Assembly: GCF_040807025.1 (NCBI RefSeq)
Contig: NC_090946.1
Coordinates: forward strand, 82,830,641-82,894,640
Reading direction: 5' to 3'
Source of the DNA: Struthio camelus
Lineage: Eukaryota > Chordata > Aves > Struthioniformes > Struthionidae
DNA length: 64,000 bases
The notes beneath the pieces are model-generated. The model was not told the DNA's origin, ran no database searches, and was given only the letters and a program-made list of their open reading frames with translations. The position numbers were made by a program, and so were the translations under genes. Shown here one piece after another: positions 36,151-48,545 of the stretch. Numbering within the stretch: the stretch's first letter is position 1; each line of letters starts with the position of its first letter.

Positions 36151-36870
36151 GTTCATCAAAGAGCCAGGAGAACCATTAAAGAATTTGGAAGCATGCCTTA
36201 GAGTAAGAGATGTTAGGAGTTCATCTATTCAGCTTATCAAAGAAGATTAAGGAGAGACTTGATCACAGTGTACACGAATCAACATGTGAACAAAACCCGC
36301 AGAGCAAATTCTCCCACATAACAGCACAGGGAGGACTATCATCTGTGTTAGATGGGCAATTAGACTTCATGACAAGAACAGCCCCTTTATGCCCTCAGAA
36401 TCCATGACAAAATTCCGCCCCATTCTTTGTGCTCGTTAGGAGTCAAAGCCTGAATGCTGAAGTTAGACAACCTCAGGACATAAACAATGGGAAAATTTTC
36501 CCATAGCGGGCAAGTAGTCACTGGAGCAGCATACCCACAGCTGCAATAGAGTCTAGGAACATGAGCACTGTCCTGCAGGTCAGGCCATGGCCAACAGCAG
36601 CAGGAGGAGATGCTCTCTGGGGGGCCAGCAAACCTGGTCACCGTCTGTTGTCCACCTCCCACACTCCCCAGCACCCATGACCACTGTACTAGGAATGTCA
36701 ACAGCTAGGCCCTGCCTACTCCCCTTTGGACCAGTCTCTACCACGGGTAATTTTTAAGTTGATTGGATTCATTTCTAAATAGATGTGGAACAGATCAATG
36801 GTCTTCATTATACAAGAGACTGGACCATGTGATCACAGTCCCCCCTTTCTGCCCTTTGTCATCAATGAAA
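36150..36870 (+). mobile_element. Ancient CR1 relic
   Basis: GAAGATTAAGGAGAGACTTG (about 36242-36261) followed by ATCACAGTGTACACG resembles the 'RLRGDLI..YKY' coding region of old CR1. Around 36800-36865, 'TATACAAGAGACTGGACCAT' plus 'GTGATCACAGTC' followed by TTTCTGCCC and ATCAATGAA is the usual 3' end of that old subfamily. The middle is poorly preserved. Both parts are on the plus strand in the right order, so I treat them as one element. Confidence 0.65.
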
Positions 36871-39800
36871 AATATGTCTGAGAAACACTTACCGCAAGGC
36901 CATAACAAAGTGATTCCACTGATCTCCCAGACAGAAGCAAAGTAAATTGCAAAGATAACAACATTGCAGTGTTGTTATACAGCTTACACACCCAAAAGCA
37001 TTCTCTGAAAGCTCCCCCACACCTCTGCTGGGTAAGTATTTCTCAAGTGAAAAGAAATGATTTAAAAACTCATAAACCCACCCCATAACCATCATTTTTA
37101 ACTCTGAGATTTTTGTAGTTTAACTACTGCGTTGGGCTACGCCACTAATGAAAACAGAAACAGCTGAACAGCTAAAGCCAGGAGCCCTTCCATCTACGCA
37201 CGCTTCAGGACTGGTTCTGGACAGGCAAACTCTCTTGTGCTTCGAGAATGTACTAAGGAAGCATCACTGCATGCCTCCCTTGACATATATTTTTCACCCA
37301 AACATTTGCCAATAGCTTTAGTCAGAGCAGGGATACTGCCCTACATTGACCTTTGCATTGACCCAAAGTACAGCCATTATCTCCCTCTTAAAATACTGGC
37401 TTAAGACTTCTAGGCTCATCACAAGCTCGGGAGATCAGTCACTCAAACTCACCTGTAAGGTGGGTCATTATGTTTCTTCTCTGGTTTGACTCAACACGGC
37501 TGGACGCTATTTGGACTAGGTATTCACTTACTGACTATTTGTTCAGCATTTAGTATCATGGTCTCAACTTCATTACAAAAGAATACAAGAATCCAAGTTT
37601 GGGGTAGCTCAGCACTGGCTCCAGTGGTGGCCTAAGAAGGTGTCTCGGAAAAAGGACAAACACAGAGGATCTTCCCCCTCCCCCATTCCCTACCCTTTCA
37701 GGCCAGGGACTTCTTGAGCCATATAGGTTTTGATATATTTGTTACTTCTGAGGTGATTTCTCTTCCGTGAGCCAAAATACTGCAATATAAATAACACAGC
37801 CAGGAAATGAATATCACTGCAAAATTCTCATTCTGTAAGAGAGCACATAAGCCACATGAATTTTTATATTCTTGTTATTTTTGCATAATTTCTTGCAAGA
37901 TATTGGGACAAGCTATGACACTGCAGTCACCTCATCTTCTCAGGGACGTAACGCCAAAGTCTATAATCACAGTGTGTTGTCTCCTAATAACAGCCATCGT
38001 AAATCTGTCTCTCCTAAGTAATAATCAGATGGGCTTCCTTGCAGAGACAAGCAGGATCAGCTCCTAGGAAGGGAAAGCATGAGTCCATGCATAAACTTTT
38101 TAAAACATGGTGTGGGGAAAAAGCAATTAGGAACTTGGGCAGTGAGAAACACAGGCTGAAAGACACAGGTCATAGCCAGCAGCTACAAACGAAAGCAACT
38201 GCTTTCCCCCAAGCCAGTGACCTACTGGGGGAGTTGACACCATGCGCAGCGGCAGGAAGAATCCAAATCAGCTTACAGGATGCCTCCAAGGCCAAGACTG
38301 TAACCATTTGTTTTCATCCTCTGTGCAAGACCACATTCGCTAGCTGATTACAGAAAGGTCCCATTGCCACCAGCACGGCCCCCCTGTGCTTTTGAACTCC
38401 TTCCTGTTTTATACTCAGCCATTGCTAACTTGCTGCTGAATATGAATGTGGTCTTCTCTGGAATTTGGGTTGGATTTAATGACACGCGTAACACGCAAAG
38501 GCAGAATTGCTTACTGCTTCACTTTTTGTTAGAAAATCATACAATATTGGGACTTACCTGTGACTCTGCAGCAGGTGTTTATCTTTAATCACTAGAAGCC
38601 AAACAGACTTTGGAAACAAATATTTGTTTTGCTTTACTCCAAGATGACTATGGAGCACTAATTGGTGGGCAGAACTGACCTCAAGCACAGGTAGAAACAG
38701 CTATTGCAAAGCAACTGCACCTCAGGGAATGGCAAGATAAAATATTGTCTCACTCCTTAAGAGTCAGATTTAGCCTAATCCCCTAAAAACTAGTATTTGT
38801 AAGGGCTAACCTTATTTTTTAATTAAAATGCCACACTAATACTGTAGCATTTTCTGCAGTTCAACGGGCCAGCAGACTGGTTTCCCAGTATGTGGCAAAA
38901 CTCAGAGGACCAAGCTTGCCTCACTCAGTTACAGAAAGGTTGATTTGGGATTTCAACTTACTGGATCATGCTTTTGTTTAATTGAAAGAAATGAGCTTAT
39001 TCTAGTCTTCCTGCCACTGTTGAACAGAGAACGGCACAGATCCCACAGGAGCATATGCAATGTCTCTCCTAAACCTTCCTTTTGCTCAATATCTAAACCG
39101 GGGTGGGGGAGGAGGGGCAATGTGCAAGTAGGTTGTTTTGGAAGAGCACTGGTGGCTATGTCTATACTGCAGATGGAAGAAGTGACTGCAGTACAGGGAG
39201 GACTTGCACCAACTTAGCAAGTACAGGTAACAACCACTGTGAAACTAATTTTGTCATTACCCACCATTCTTACCAGTTAGAATGCTGCAGTCGTGCCTTT
39301 GTTTTGCTGTATGCGCGTACACTGAGCGAGATAACGGAGCTCCGCTGCTTGGGTTGTTTCACAAACTGACTCCCTGCATGTTTAGCGCTGTGCCTCACAG
39401 GGACTCAGAAAGAGCTACATAATACAGGGTTTTAAACAAAATGTAAGTTAATTAGAGAAAATAATCTGCACTCCTGGGAGACCACCATTCTCCAGTGCAC
39501 CACTGGCTTTGATGAAGGACAGAGGAGTTAAAGCAGGGTCTGGCCACATAGCACATGTTACTGTTCTTGGTACTGAGGAAACATCTTGGAGGACTAGGAC
39601 CCTCTTGTGCTGGGAACCGTACAAAGGAGAATACAGAGACAGCTCCTACCCATCAGAATTATTTTCAAGTCATAATATACTTTGCAACAAACAAGCAGTT
39701 TAAGGCATTAGGATAAACTAGTGAATACTGTAGTACTTGCAGTGCTCCTCAGGGCACACAACACTGGTGTCACTCCGATCTTTTCACAGAACTGAGGTCA

Positions 39801-41985
39801 GCCACAATCTGCTCTGAAGCAGAAATACATTTTGCCGCAAGTCACGGGCCAGGCAATGAACTCAGGTACCACAGCTATTTTGTGTGCAGCAGAGCTCCTA
39901 ACAAAAGCAGATTATCCAGAGATACATGTAGTCCATTACCCTGCTCAATTCAAGGGGTTAGAAGACTGCACTGATTTGTTTTGCCTTTCTTCCCTGTGGA
40001 AGAGCCCAAGCAGCTAGACCTTGCCTTGTGGTGGTGGTGTTTTTTTGGTTTTTTTTTTTTTTGTTTTTTTTTCTTTTCCCTGTCACCTGCTTTTTATTTT
40101 GGCCTAAGGAGTACAGCAGCAGCCAGGTATTTTGAAGAGAAAAGCTGCAAACCACGTGCTAAGAGTTGGAGAGGCCTGGCGAGTGAGGCAACAAATGCGC
40201 CTTCCAAGGTGGTCACGTAACCTCAGGGCTTGGGTCATGGACATGCCAAGAAAAACAGGCCTGTTTGGTTGGCACCAGCGAGGACAGTGGGGCCATGATC
40301 ACAGTGATCACGGACTGAAAACTCTACGAAGTTAATTCCTTGCTTCAGTGAAGAGGAGAAATAAGCAGTGAGGCCCTGTATAGAAACAAGCTGCTACAGA
40401 TGCTTGACCAGGAAGGAAAGCTGAAACCAGGGACGTTTGGAGGAGTTTTTCCAGGCAGTACCAGGCAGTATGACTCAGAGGAAAAAAAATAAAATAAAAT
40501 AAAATAAAAACCACACACACACACCCCACACACATACACTTAGAGAATGAGGGAAGCTGCAAGATATTGGGGGAAACAAACTGAGGAAGACCTAGTCCTC
40601 CTACATTCAAAAGGAACTGCTGTCCAAGGAACTAAGGACATGAGAACCACAATGAGACTGTCCCAGGCACTGCCTCGGTGAAGGTTGCCAAGCCCCATGA
40701 TACTGCACTCCCTAGGGAAAACTTCCTCACACTCAGGAAATCCCTAGGCCACGAGAGCACACTTGCTAGTCCTCTCTTCCCTGAGTGTCTGCTTGCAGCC
40801 ACTACTAGAGAAAAGATATTGTGCTTGAGGGAGCCTTGGTCTGACAGTGGGCAACAGCTTCCGAATATATTCTTTCTCAACTATATTGATTCTATTTATT
40901 GTTCATCTGCTCCCAAGATGAGTGAAAACAAAATAATGTTTAGGTGATTCAAAAATACTTTCGTAGATTCACCGACCTGAAAAGATGCCAAAAAATATAA
41001 TGGAAAATATCCAATTGAGAAGTCATACAAAATAAAAAAAATGAAGAACAGGAAAATCAATGGAAATTACTTAAGTGATCACTTACTAAATACGCACAAA
41101 AGATAAGGGAAATTACTGACACAAGTGAAAATAAAGAAACTCTTACCAACAAGGTAAAGGGCAATAAGATGCCTTAAACGAACAATAACAGAAGCTATTA
41201 GAATAATTTCCCCTGTTCGTTACTGGGAATGTATACTATAATAGCGTTAGAGAAAAGGATTTAACAAGCACTTTTCTTCTGTACTTGTTAAGATACGGAA
41301 TGGTGTATTCATGTTTTACATAATAATAATGATGAAATAATTTCTATTCAAACATTACTGTTTAACTAACCAGATTATTAAACCACAACAAAATTAATCA
41401 CAAGCTGCAAGAAACTTTAAAGCAATTTTTGTGAGCCTTTTTTAAAAGCAATTCATTGGCTAATTACATAAGTAGCAACAAGTCTTGGCACCCTCAGGAA
41501 ATCAAAGAGGAGTAGAGGCCTGGAGAAGTTGAGGGTTATGATTATGCAACTGAAAGGTGCAAGCTGGGGGACCAGAGAGCTCTAGAATGGTTAAGGAAGT
41601 AGACCTGACAGCCAGAATCAGACACAATGATGCAGTAAGGATGGTAGCATTAATTAACAGGATGTTGTGAGATTCGTTGGATTTTATAAAAACTATCCCT
41701 GAATAAGCTAAGTACCTTACAGAAGCATCTTACGCCAGAATTGCATTTATTAACCAAAACGGAGTTTCACAAAGTAACATCATGCATTAAGCATTCAAAA
41801 GATACTCCCAGGAAGGACAGAAAATTCTTACTGCTTCTGTACAAGCAAAGAGTTGATCTCATTAGAGAAGAACTGAGTACAGCTCTGATCATCATCTTCA
41901 AAAACAGACTCAGAGGCAAACTGGTCCAGAAGCAGCAGCAAAGTAGCATGGCCTAGTGCTTTCAGCTGAGACACTGACTGCTCTC
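36871..41985. other. Intergenic sequence with simple-repeat tracts
   Basis: No gene is recognised. A T-rich tract lies at 40040-40080. An (AAAAT)n tract at 40482-40510 runs straight into a CA dinucleotide tract (about 40511-40537), forming a compound microsatellite. The rest is unique-looking. Confidence 0.5.
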
Positions 41986-41989
41986 TCTA

Positions 41990-42235
41990 GATACATAAGA
42001 GAGAAAGTAACAGTGAAAGGAAAGAATTCAGTAAGATAAATGACAAGACTGGCACAAAAAACCAAGAGTTGTAAATTAGTTATGAATAAATTTAGACTGG
42101 AAACAAGAGGGCAGCATCATTACAGAAGGAAGGTAATGGACTACACTCCAGGGACAACAGTACAGCAAGAGGTAAAATACACAGCTAGTTCTACAAGTGA
42201 GCTAAGTTTATAAAAACAGTTCGGATAGGACGGAA
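41990..42235 (+). mobile_element. Ancient CR1 relic (3' ORF2 region)
   Basis: TTATGAATAAATTTAGACTG at about 42079-42098 and the flanking GACTGGCACAAAAAACCAAG and 'AGCTAGTTCTACAAGTGAGC' line up with the end of ORF2 in very old amniote CR1 copies ('...NKFRLE...'). It is heavily decayed and lacks a recognisable 3' end. Confidence 0.6.
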
Positions 42236-42369
42236 ATCTGCTATTCAGGATTGTCTTCCAAGTCTACACTCCTAAGGAAGGGTTACGGCTGATTCCAAGT
42301 GAAGATGACAGCCAGTGAGATGAATTGCTCAAGAGGTGAACCTCAGATGCATAGGCAGGAGAACTGAGA

Positions 42370-42890
42370 TTAGAGGGAGGGAGTGCTATTACCAGTGTAT
42401 ACAGCACTGGAGACCATCTTAATGAAGGGGCTGGAGACCCAGGATTCAGCCTCCAAGTGGTTTTTGGAAAAGCAACAGGAAGATCTGAGATCTGGAAAAC
42501 CTCCCTTGTGTGGGGAGATGAGAGAAGCCTTTCTTATTTCATTTAAGAGAGCGAAAGGATGTGACCTACTCACCACCCGCATGGGGTCAAAGTTTCTGGT
42601 ATTAGATGACTGTTTATTGCTGCAGAGAAAGGCATTACCTATTGCAGTAGCTGGAAACTAAAGCTAAACAATTTCAGATAAGAAATAAAGCACACATTTT
42701 TAACAGAAAGTAACAAGCATTGGAACTACTTACTGAGGAATGTGTCAGTTTCTTAAATCACATCAGAAATCATCCTAAAGAATGTAACAAGGCTCTCCTA
42801 CAACCAATAGGTCCAACTGAAAATTGGGAATATAATTCCTATGGCCTGCATTACAGTAAAAGTCAGACTGCATGGTCATAATCTTCTTTC
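42370..42890 (+). mobile_element. Second ancient CR1 relic
   Basis: It starts near CCAGTGTATACAGCACTGG, the '[11 protein letters not shown]' region. It passes through a RLRGDLI-like stretch near 42545-42570, then AAGCTAAACAATTTCAGATA and GCACACATTTTTAACAG. It ends with CCTATGGCCTGCATTACAGT and 'AGTCAGACTGCATGGTCATA', the old-subfamily 3' end. It follows the relic at 42.0-42.2 kb in the same orientation but repeats part of the same ORF2 region, so it is a separate insertion. Confidence 0.68.
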
Positions 42891-45800
42891 TCATCTCCGG
42901 ATCTGTAAGAGCAGGTGTAACAGCAGCAAAGTAGAGCATGGGGAGGAGGCCCAGCTTTCAAACTTCAGGACAAGCTTAGCTTAGCTGCGCACCACACAAC
43001 ATGTTTTCCTGAACCCTCACTCATGCTTGTGTTTCTAAGAACTACAGATGGGGGGCATATATAAATGCTAAATAGTGTAAGCATTGTTTATAACTGTTTT
43101 TTCACAGAAGCGCATTTCAGGAACAGCTCTGTGTTGGATAGGAAACCTCCCAGCTTCAGGGGTTTTTTTTTTGCACCAGCAGATTACTGTAAAAGGCAGC
43201 TCCTGCCATCTAGTGGATGCAAAACCTCTGCCACTCTGCTCTCCGAGCACTTAGAATTAGAAATCAAATTGGATTTAACAAAATTCAGGGCTTTCCTTCT
43301 TCAGAGATTTTCTATCTGGAAATGCTTGTCACCCGGGCCTTTTCACCCGGACACATAAGAAAACATTCTCTCCTATTAGGCACCCTCCTACCAGCACACA
43401 TACCAAGCATGGCATCGAGTGAGAAATGCACTGTTTAAAAATGTTGTGAGACTTAACACAGCCCAGTGAGGCTTGAAAGGTAATACTTGGAATTTGGTGG
43501 CTGATCCTTAAAGCTAAGCTATTTATTCCTCTACAGCTAAGACCGCGGGAGCATTTATAACAAAATCCAATTTTGAAACATTTATGAAGTAGTTAATCTC
43601 TCAGCCACAAAAATATTTAAAGACTTTTCTTATACTCTACATACGCAAAATGTTATAAAGTTCAGTGAAAGAAGTCATCACTTTTTATATATTATTCTAA
43701 CGTATCTCTAAACAAAAAATAAAAGTAGCTCCTTTTAGTTTTAAAATCTTGATAAAGTGGGAACAACAGCAATGATTTTGTTTTAAACTTTTTTTAAATT
43801 AGTAACAAATAATATGGTAACAAATTACCATGATAGCAGCTTAATAATGTAGCTGAAGACATTTAGATCATTAATGGGACTTCAACATACCAAACAAAAT
43901 TGGATCACAGTCCACATCAGGCATTGTTCTATCATGGCAATGAATGAGCCTTGGGAATTTTAATCAGCATATTTGTCCAAAACAATTTTAGGCTAGAAAT
44001 GTTTTTTGCTGCTTCTGCAAGAAGTTAAAAATTGCCACGTTACCCAACATCCCCTTCCTGAGTCTGCTTTTGACTCATTAAACTTAAAGGGAGTTCTCCA
44101 CGTTGAGTAGGCGTTGGATCAGGGCGGCACATACAGGAAAGCAAACGTTCCCTCATTCCTACCTTCTCCTCTCTCTCCGCCCCGTATGGTTCCCAATGAT
44201 AACAGAGCTCAAATCCACGCTTCCTCCTGGATATTTCTGCTGCCTGTGGTAGTCATTTGTTGGTACCTCACTGGTTCTGCTTGTAGCCTCTGTGCAACCC
44301 TAGTCACATTTAGAAAACCAAATTCTGCTACCATTTCTGTGCTGATGGCTCACAGATCAGACAGTAGATGAGCAACTGCCTCACACTAGGACAACTGGAT
44401 CCAACGTGGGTCATTTTCCCCTACCTGGACACTCTTCCCCCCCCCCCCCCCCCGACTTGAGTTTCCTACTCCCAATCAAATGCAACCGAACGAGGTAACG
44501 AATCAAAAGTCACTGGTCATGAGGTTGAGGTGGGGAAGGAACAAAGACTCGTTAGAAGACACAGTACTCTGGCATCTCCTGCTTCTTTAAAAAACTAGTC
44601 TAAAACTTTTATATTAACATTAACTTGTGGGGGTGCTGAAACCACGGCTCGCCACCCTGACCAATGCTGCCTCACTGCTTTCCTCAATCTCATCCCATCC
44701 ATCTACTGTGCCCCGTTTATGCATGGATTAAATACTTCTGTAGCACTTTTGTACAGTGCCCAGCATATGCAGTCCTGACAACTGTATTTTACAGCTGCTG
44801 TATAAACAGAATTATGCAAATACAATACACAAGCTTTAGCATTTCTGAAGGCATTTTTTCCTAACCATGGTTTGCTTAGTGGATACCTTGAAACAAGAGT
44901 ATTTACATTTTTTATATAATGTAATCACAGCTACCCTTAGTATTCTTCTAGAGGTCGCATCTTTTCCTCTATCAGTATTCCTGTGATGATTCACCAGAGA
45001 AAACTAGTGAAGTGATGTACACCCAGCAAGTAACATCAAGTAGTATAACAGTCTGGTAAAGGCAATTTCAAGGCTATGGCAGAAACACGTTTCTTATCTC
45101 AGTGTGACCCTGCTATCAAGTCAGTCCTTCACTGTTACTTGGCTCTGAGATTCATGAAATGGATATTCCTCTTGCAACAAGCCAAGGCCAGTAGTGTATA
45201 CATGTTCCAGCCAAGTGAGGCTTCCTGTTGGTCACATGTCGGGAGGAATTCACCTCATCTAACTTCAGCCATCTACAGTACAGACTTCCACACCTGCACC
45301 GGCCATCTCTGTATACCCAGTGAAAAGAAACAGGCATTCAGACATCTACTTTCAGATGCTTCACTGGTTACTTTGACTGCCTCTCCTTCAACTATAAAAG
45401 GAGGAACCTATGGCAACAGGCTCAGCTGTAGGTGTCTCATTCCAGTAACTTCCATCTGCAGAGACAGTCTCAGCCTTAGAAAAGTCACACCATTAAGAGA
45501 CACAAGATATGGGTGCAAAAGAAAAGGAAAGTGAAAAGAGAGAGGAGAAGCCCCCCATAACAAGGGCTGTCCAGGCTTGTGCCTGCACAGTGGGAAAGGG
45601 AACAAAGGTTTGTAAAAGCAGTAAGTGTTGATGGGAAAGGTGTGAAAGAGCGAAACACTGAAGTAATCTAAATAGAAATTATCAACTTATAATTAGATAA
45701 ATTATATAATAGATGAATCATATTAATAGACAAAGGAACATGCTGTGGCCACAGTACTGAACACAAATATAATTGTGAAATCCAAGGAAAGACTTATGTA

Positions 45801-48189
45801 TTGGAAAGTAAATCCCACTGGGGGACAAAACAAGAAAGCACGGGCTAGGGCTACCCCATGCATGAGTTTCTCTGTGACCCCTAAAAAAAAAAAAAGAGAT
45901 GGAATTAGGAAGGGGAAAGGATAGAGAATAAAGAGCCGAAAGGTATTGAGAAGAGGAGCAAAGTCTGAATCATATGACACCAACACACAGATATAGCTGT
46001 CTGACCTTTGCTGTGCATTACACAGGACATGGAGCTCTACCATCTTCCCTTCTGCACGCTCCATTCCCTTCCCCCTGCCCCATCACCCTCTCCCTTCTCC
46101 TTCAGCTTTTCTCTTGATCCTGAGACCAGATGCACTATATGGCATAAACAGAACACAGCAAGAAGGCACAACCAGCTCGGCTCAGCCTGCGATTTCTTGT
46201 CCAAGAGAGGAAGCTAACCACAAAAGCTAAGAATGTCCCAAATCAGGGAAATGAGCCAGTCTCCGCCAGCAGCTGTCACAGCTGATCTGCAGAGACCACA
46301 GCATTCAGCTGTGACTGATGAGTGACCCTGCTTCCTGAGAACATCATCAAAAAGCTGTAATTCTTCCAGCTTTTTATCCTCTTTTTTATCCCTTTGTAGA
46401 CGTTTGCTTTGTCACAGCCCTTGAAGGTAACTATCACTGGAAAATTAGAATTAAATAGAACCAATTCCGTCTTACTTGCTAAAACAGTTACTTTAATAGA
46501 TGAAGAGCCTTCAACAAATATCCTTACTCAGAGGAAAGAGGAACAATTTGGTAAAGCTGAAGACTGTGTACGCTTCTATTCCAATCCAGTTGCAAAGTAC
46601 TCCATCTTGTCCAGTTCTTTTTCCTTCCTGTATTTCAGCTCCATCTCAGCTCTTCCACACTGGCTCCATAAATTTTTCAGGTCTTTGCTCTGCTGACAGA
46701 GGAGGACAACATCTCAAAGTCCTGAGCCTGTAAGTCTGATTCACAGCTGCACTTTGCTCCTTTCCTCACTGCTCAGCAGTGTTTCTTTTTCCTGGCCAGC
46801 CCACCTGACCTTGCATCAGTCTCCTGGCTCCTTGTCTTAGAGCTTATCTTAAACCAGAGGTTCCTCCACTTCCTGACATTCAACCCAAGGTCCTGATCAT
46901 GCACCTGCCTTTGATTTGACATGCTTTTGGCTCCTTGAACTTCCTCTTGCTCAGACCTTAGGTTCTGACTTTGCCCTTGGCTATATTTGGCCTCTGGTTC
47001 CAAATCTCCTCCTGCTCAGCCCCTAATCTTTGATCCCAATTGCCTACCACGAGTTGAGATTTTTTTTTTTTAATCAGGTCTCACACTTCCTACCCAGCGA
47101 TGCAGAATATCTCTCTGGCTTTACGGTACCAGTAAGTCAACCCGAACCTGCCCTTCATGATAAAGAACAAGTCTTCCAGGAAGTTACCCTTTTGTTCTGT
47201 TTCTGGTTTTCTTTTGAGCTTCCTGAAAGTGAATCTTTACAAATATACAACAAAACGAGGGGGAAACAGTCAAGAAGCTTTAAAAAAAATGAACCAGGAC
47301 TATTAAGAGACTCATTAAAGAACAGATTGTTCAAGGATGTAAGAATGAAAAGTCTGTGAACGGTAACTAAGGGAGATGGACGTGGCACTGCAATAGTTCA
47401 TATGGATATGCCAAGCAGAAGAATAAACAAAAACACAAATAAAAGCCCTAGAGAAAGGCACAAGGCATACAACTCTGAGCACCATTGCTAAATCAGCAGA
47501 AGAGTTCACACAAATTCAATTAGCAAAGACAGAAGTATGAAAAGCTAGACAGAGTGTCAATCAGCATATGAAACAGCCAGCGCTAAGATCAAATGTATTA
47601 AACACATCTAACCACAATGTGAAACACGCGGAAGCAAGAGGAAAGTATGCATGATAAGAGCAGAAAGTGTGATGTATTACTAGAAGAGAAAAAAATGCTC
47701 TGAAATGCCTAAAAGGGAAACCCAGCAACAGCAGCAGGTGCATATATGTGAGGCAGCTGTATAAGGTGTACCCTGTAGTACATATAATCCATTCCAATTA
47801 CATAAACTGAAAGAGAAAGGTCTAGGGAACACTTTAACAGCAAAATAATTTTAGTGCTAGAAACCACACGCTAGCATTTCCCTAAAGAATGAAAATGGTA
47901 AAATGGAATTTGTTATGACACCCAGACAGAAGTCTTGGATCTATAAATATCAGGTAAACCATATCAAGTGGGCATGTACCAGGAAGAATGAACAATATTC
48001 AAAGGGAAAAAATATTTCAGTTGTGCTCAGTGAAAACATATTCACAGTCACACACAGGGTATGGCCAGAAGAGGATGGAAAACTGGTAGTATGTGGCGCA
48101 CACAAGCCTCAAAAGCTGTAAGATAAAGGCTCCACGTATAACATTACAAAGCTGACTATTCCTGCTTTGGTGGAATGATACTAGTAGCA
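42891..48189. other. Intergenic sequence with a poly-C run
   Basis: No gene is recognised. There is a 17-C homopolymer at 44437-44453 and A- or T-runs near 45883 and 47060. About 46750-47040 is pyrimidine-rich with repeated CTTG/CCTG words and slightly recalls the 11.65-12.2 kb repeat; I do not call it a copy. Confidence 0.45.
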
Positions 48190-48545
48190 ATGGGGATGAC
48201 TTGCAAGGTGGCACTTCTGCAGAGAAGGACCTAGCAGTAAGAGTGCATGCAAGCTGAACATAGCTGCTGCAAAGGGGAAAGAACAATCTATTCTCTATGT
48301 TCATGGGGGATAGGACAAGGAGGCCTTAAGTGGTAAGTTCAGTTAGACATTTCGAAAAAAACCTTTCCAGCAAGGCAAGTGAAAACAGAATATATTATCT
48401 GCAAAGCATTGGAGTCACCACCATTGTCTTATCTATTCTTAGAGACCCTCATACACCGATCAAGAATAACAAAGGCAGAGGTGATCCTACCACGTGACCA
48501 GACTAGATGACACTGAGACCCATTCTAATTCTATGCTGCTCTGAT
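48190..48545 (+). mobile_element. Ancient CR1 relic
   Basis: GCAGAGAAGGACCTAGCAGT (about 48219-48238) corresponds to the AEKDLGV region of ORF2 and is followed by AAGCTGAACATAGC, as in copy A's KLNMS. The end near 48490-48545, 'TGACCAGACTAGATGACA' then 'CATTCTAATTCTATGCTG', resembles an old CR1 3' terminus. Most of the interior has been deleted or is unrecognisable. Confidence 0.62.

Noticed and set aside
45076-45534. 152-codon plus-strand frame
   Set aside because: No motif, no conserved neighbours and no island. Length is within the range expected by chance over 64 kb.
46750-47040. Possible third copy of the pyrimidine-rich repeat
   Set aside because: It shares composition and short CCTG/CTTG words but no ordered alignment with the two supported copies.
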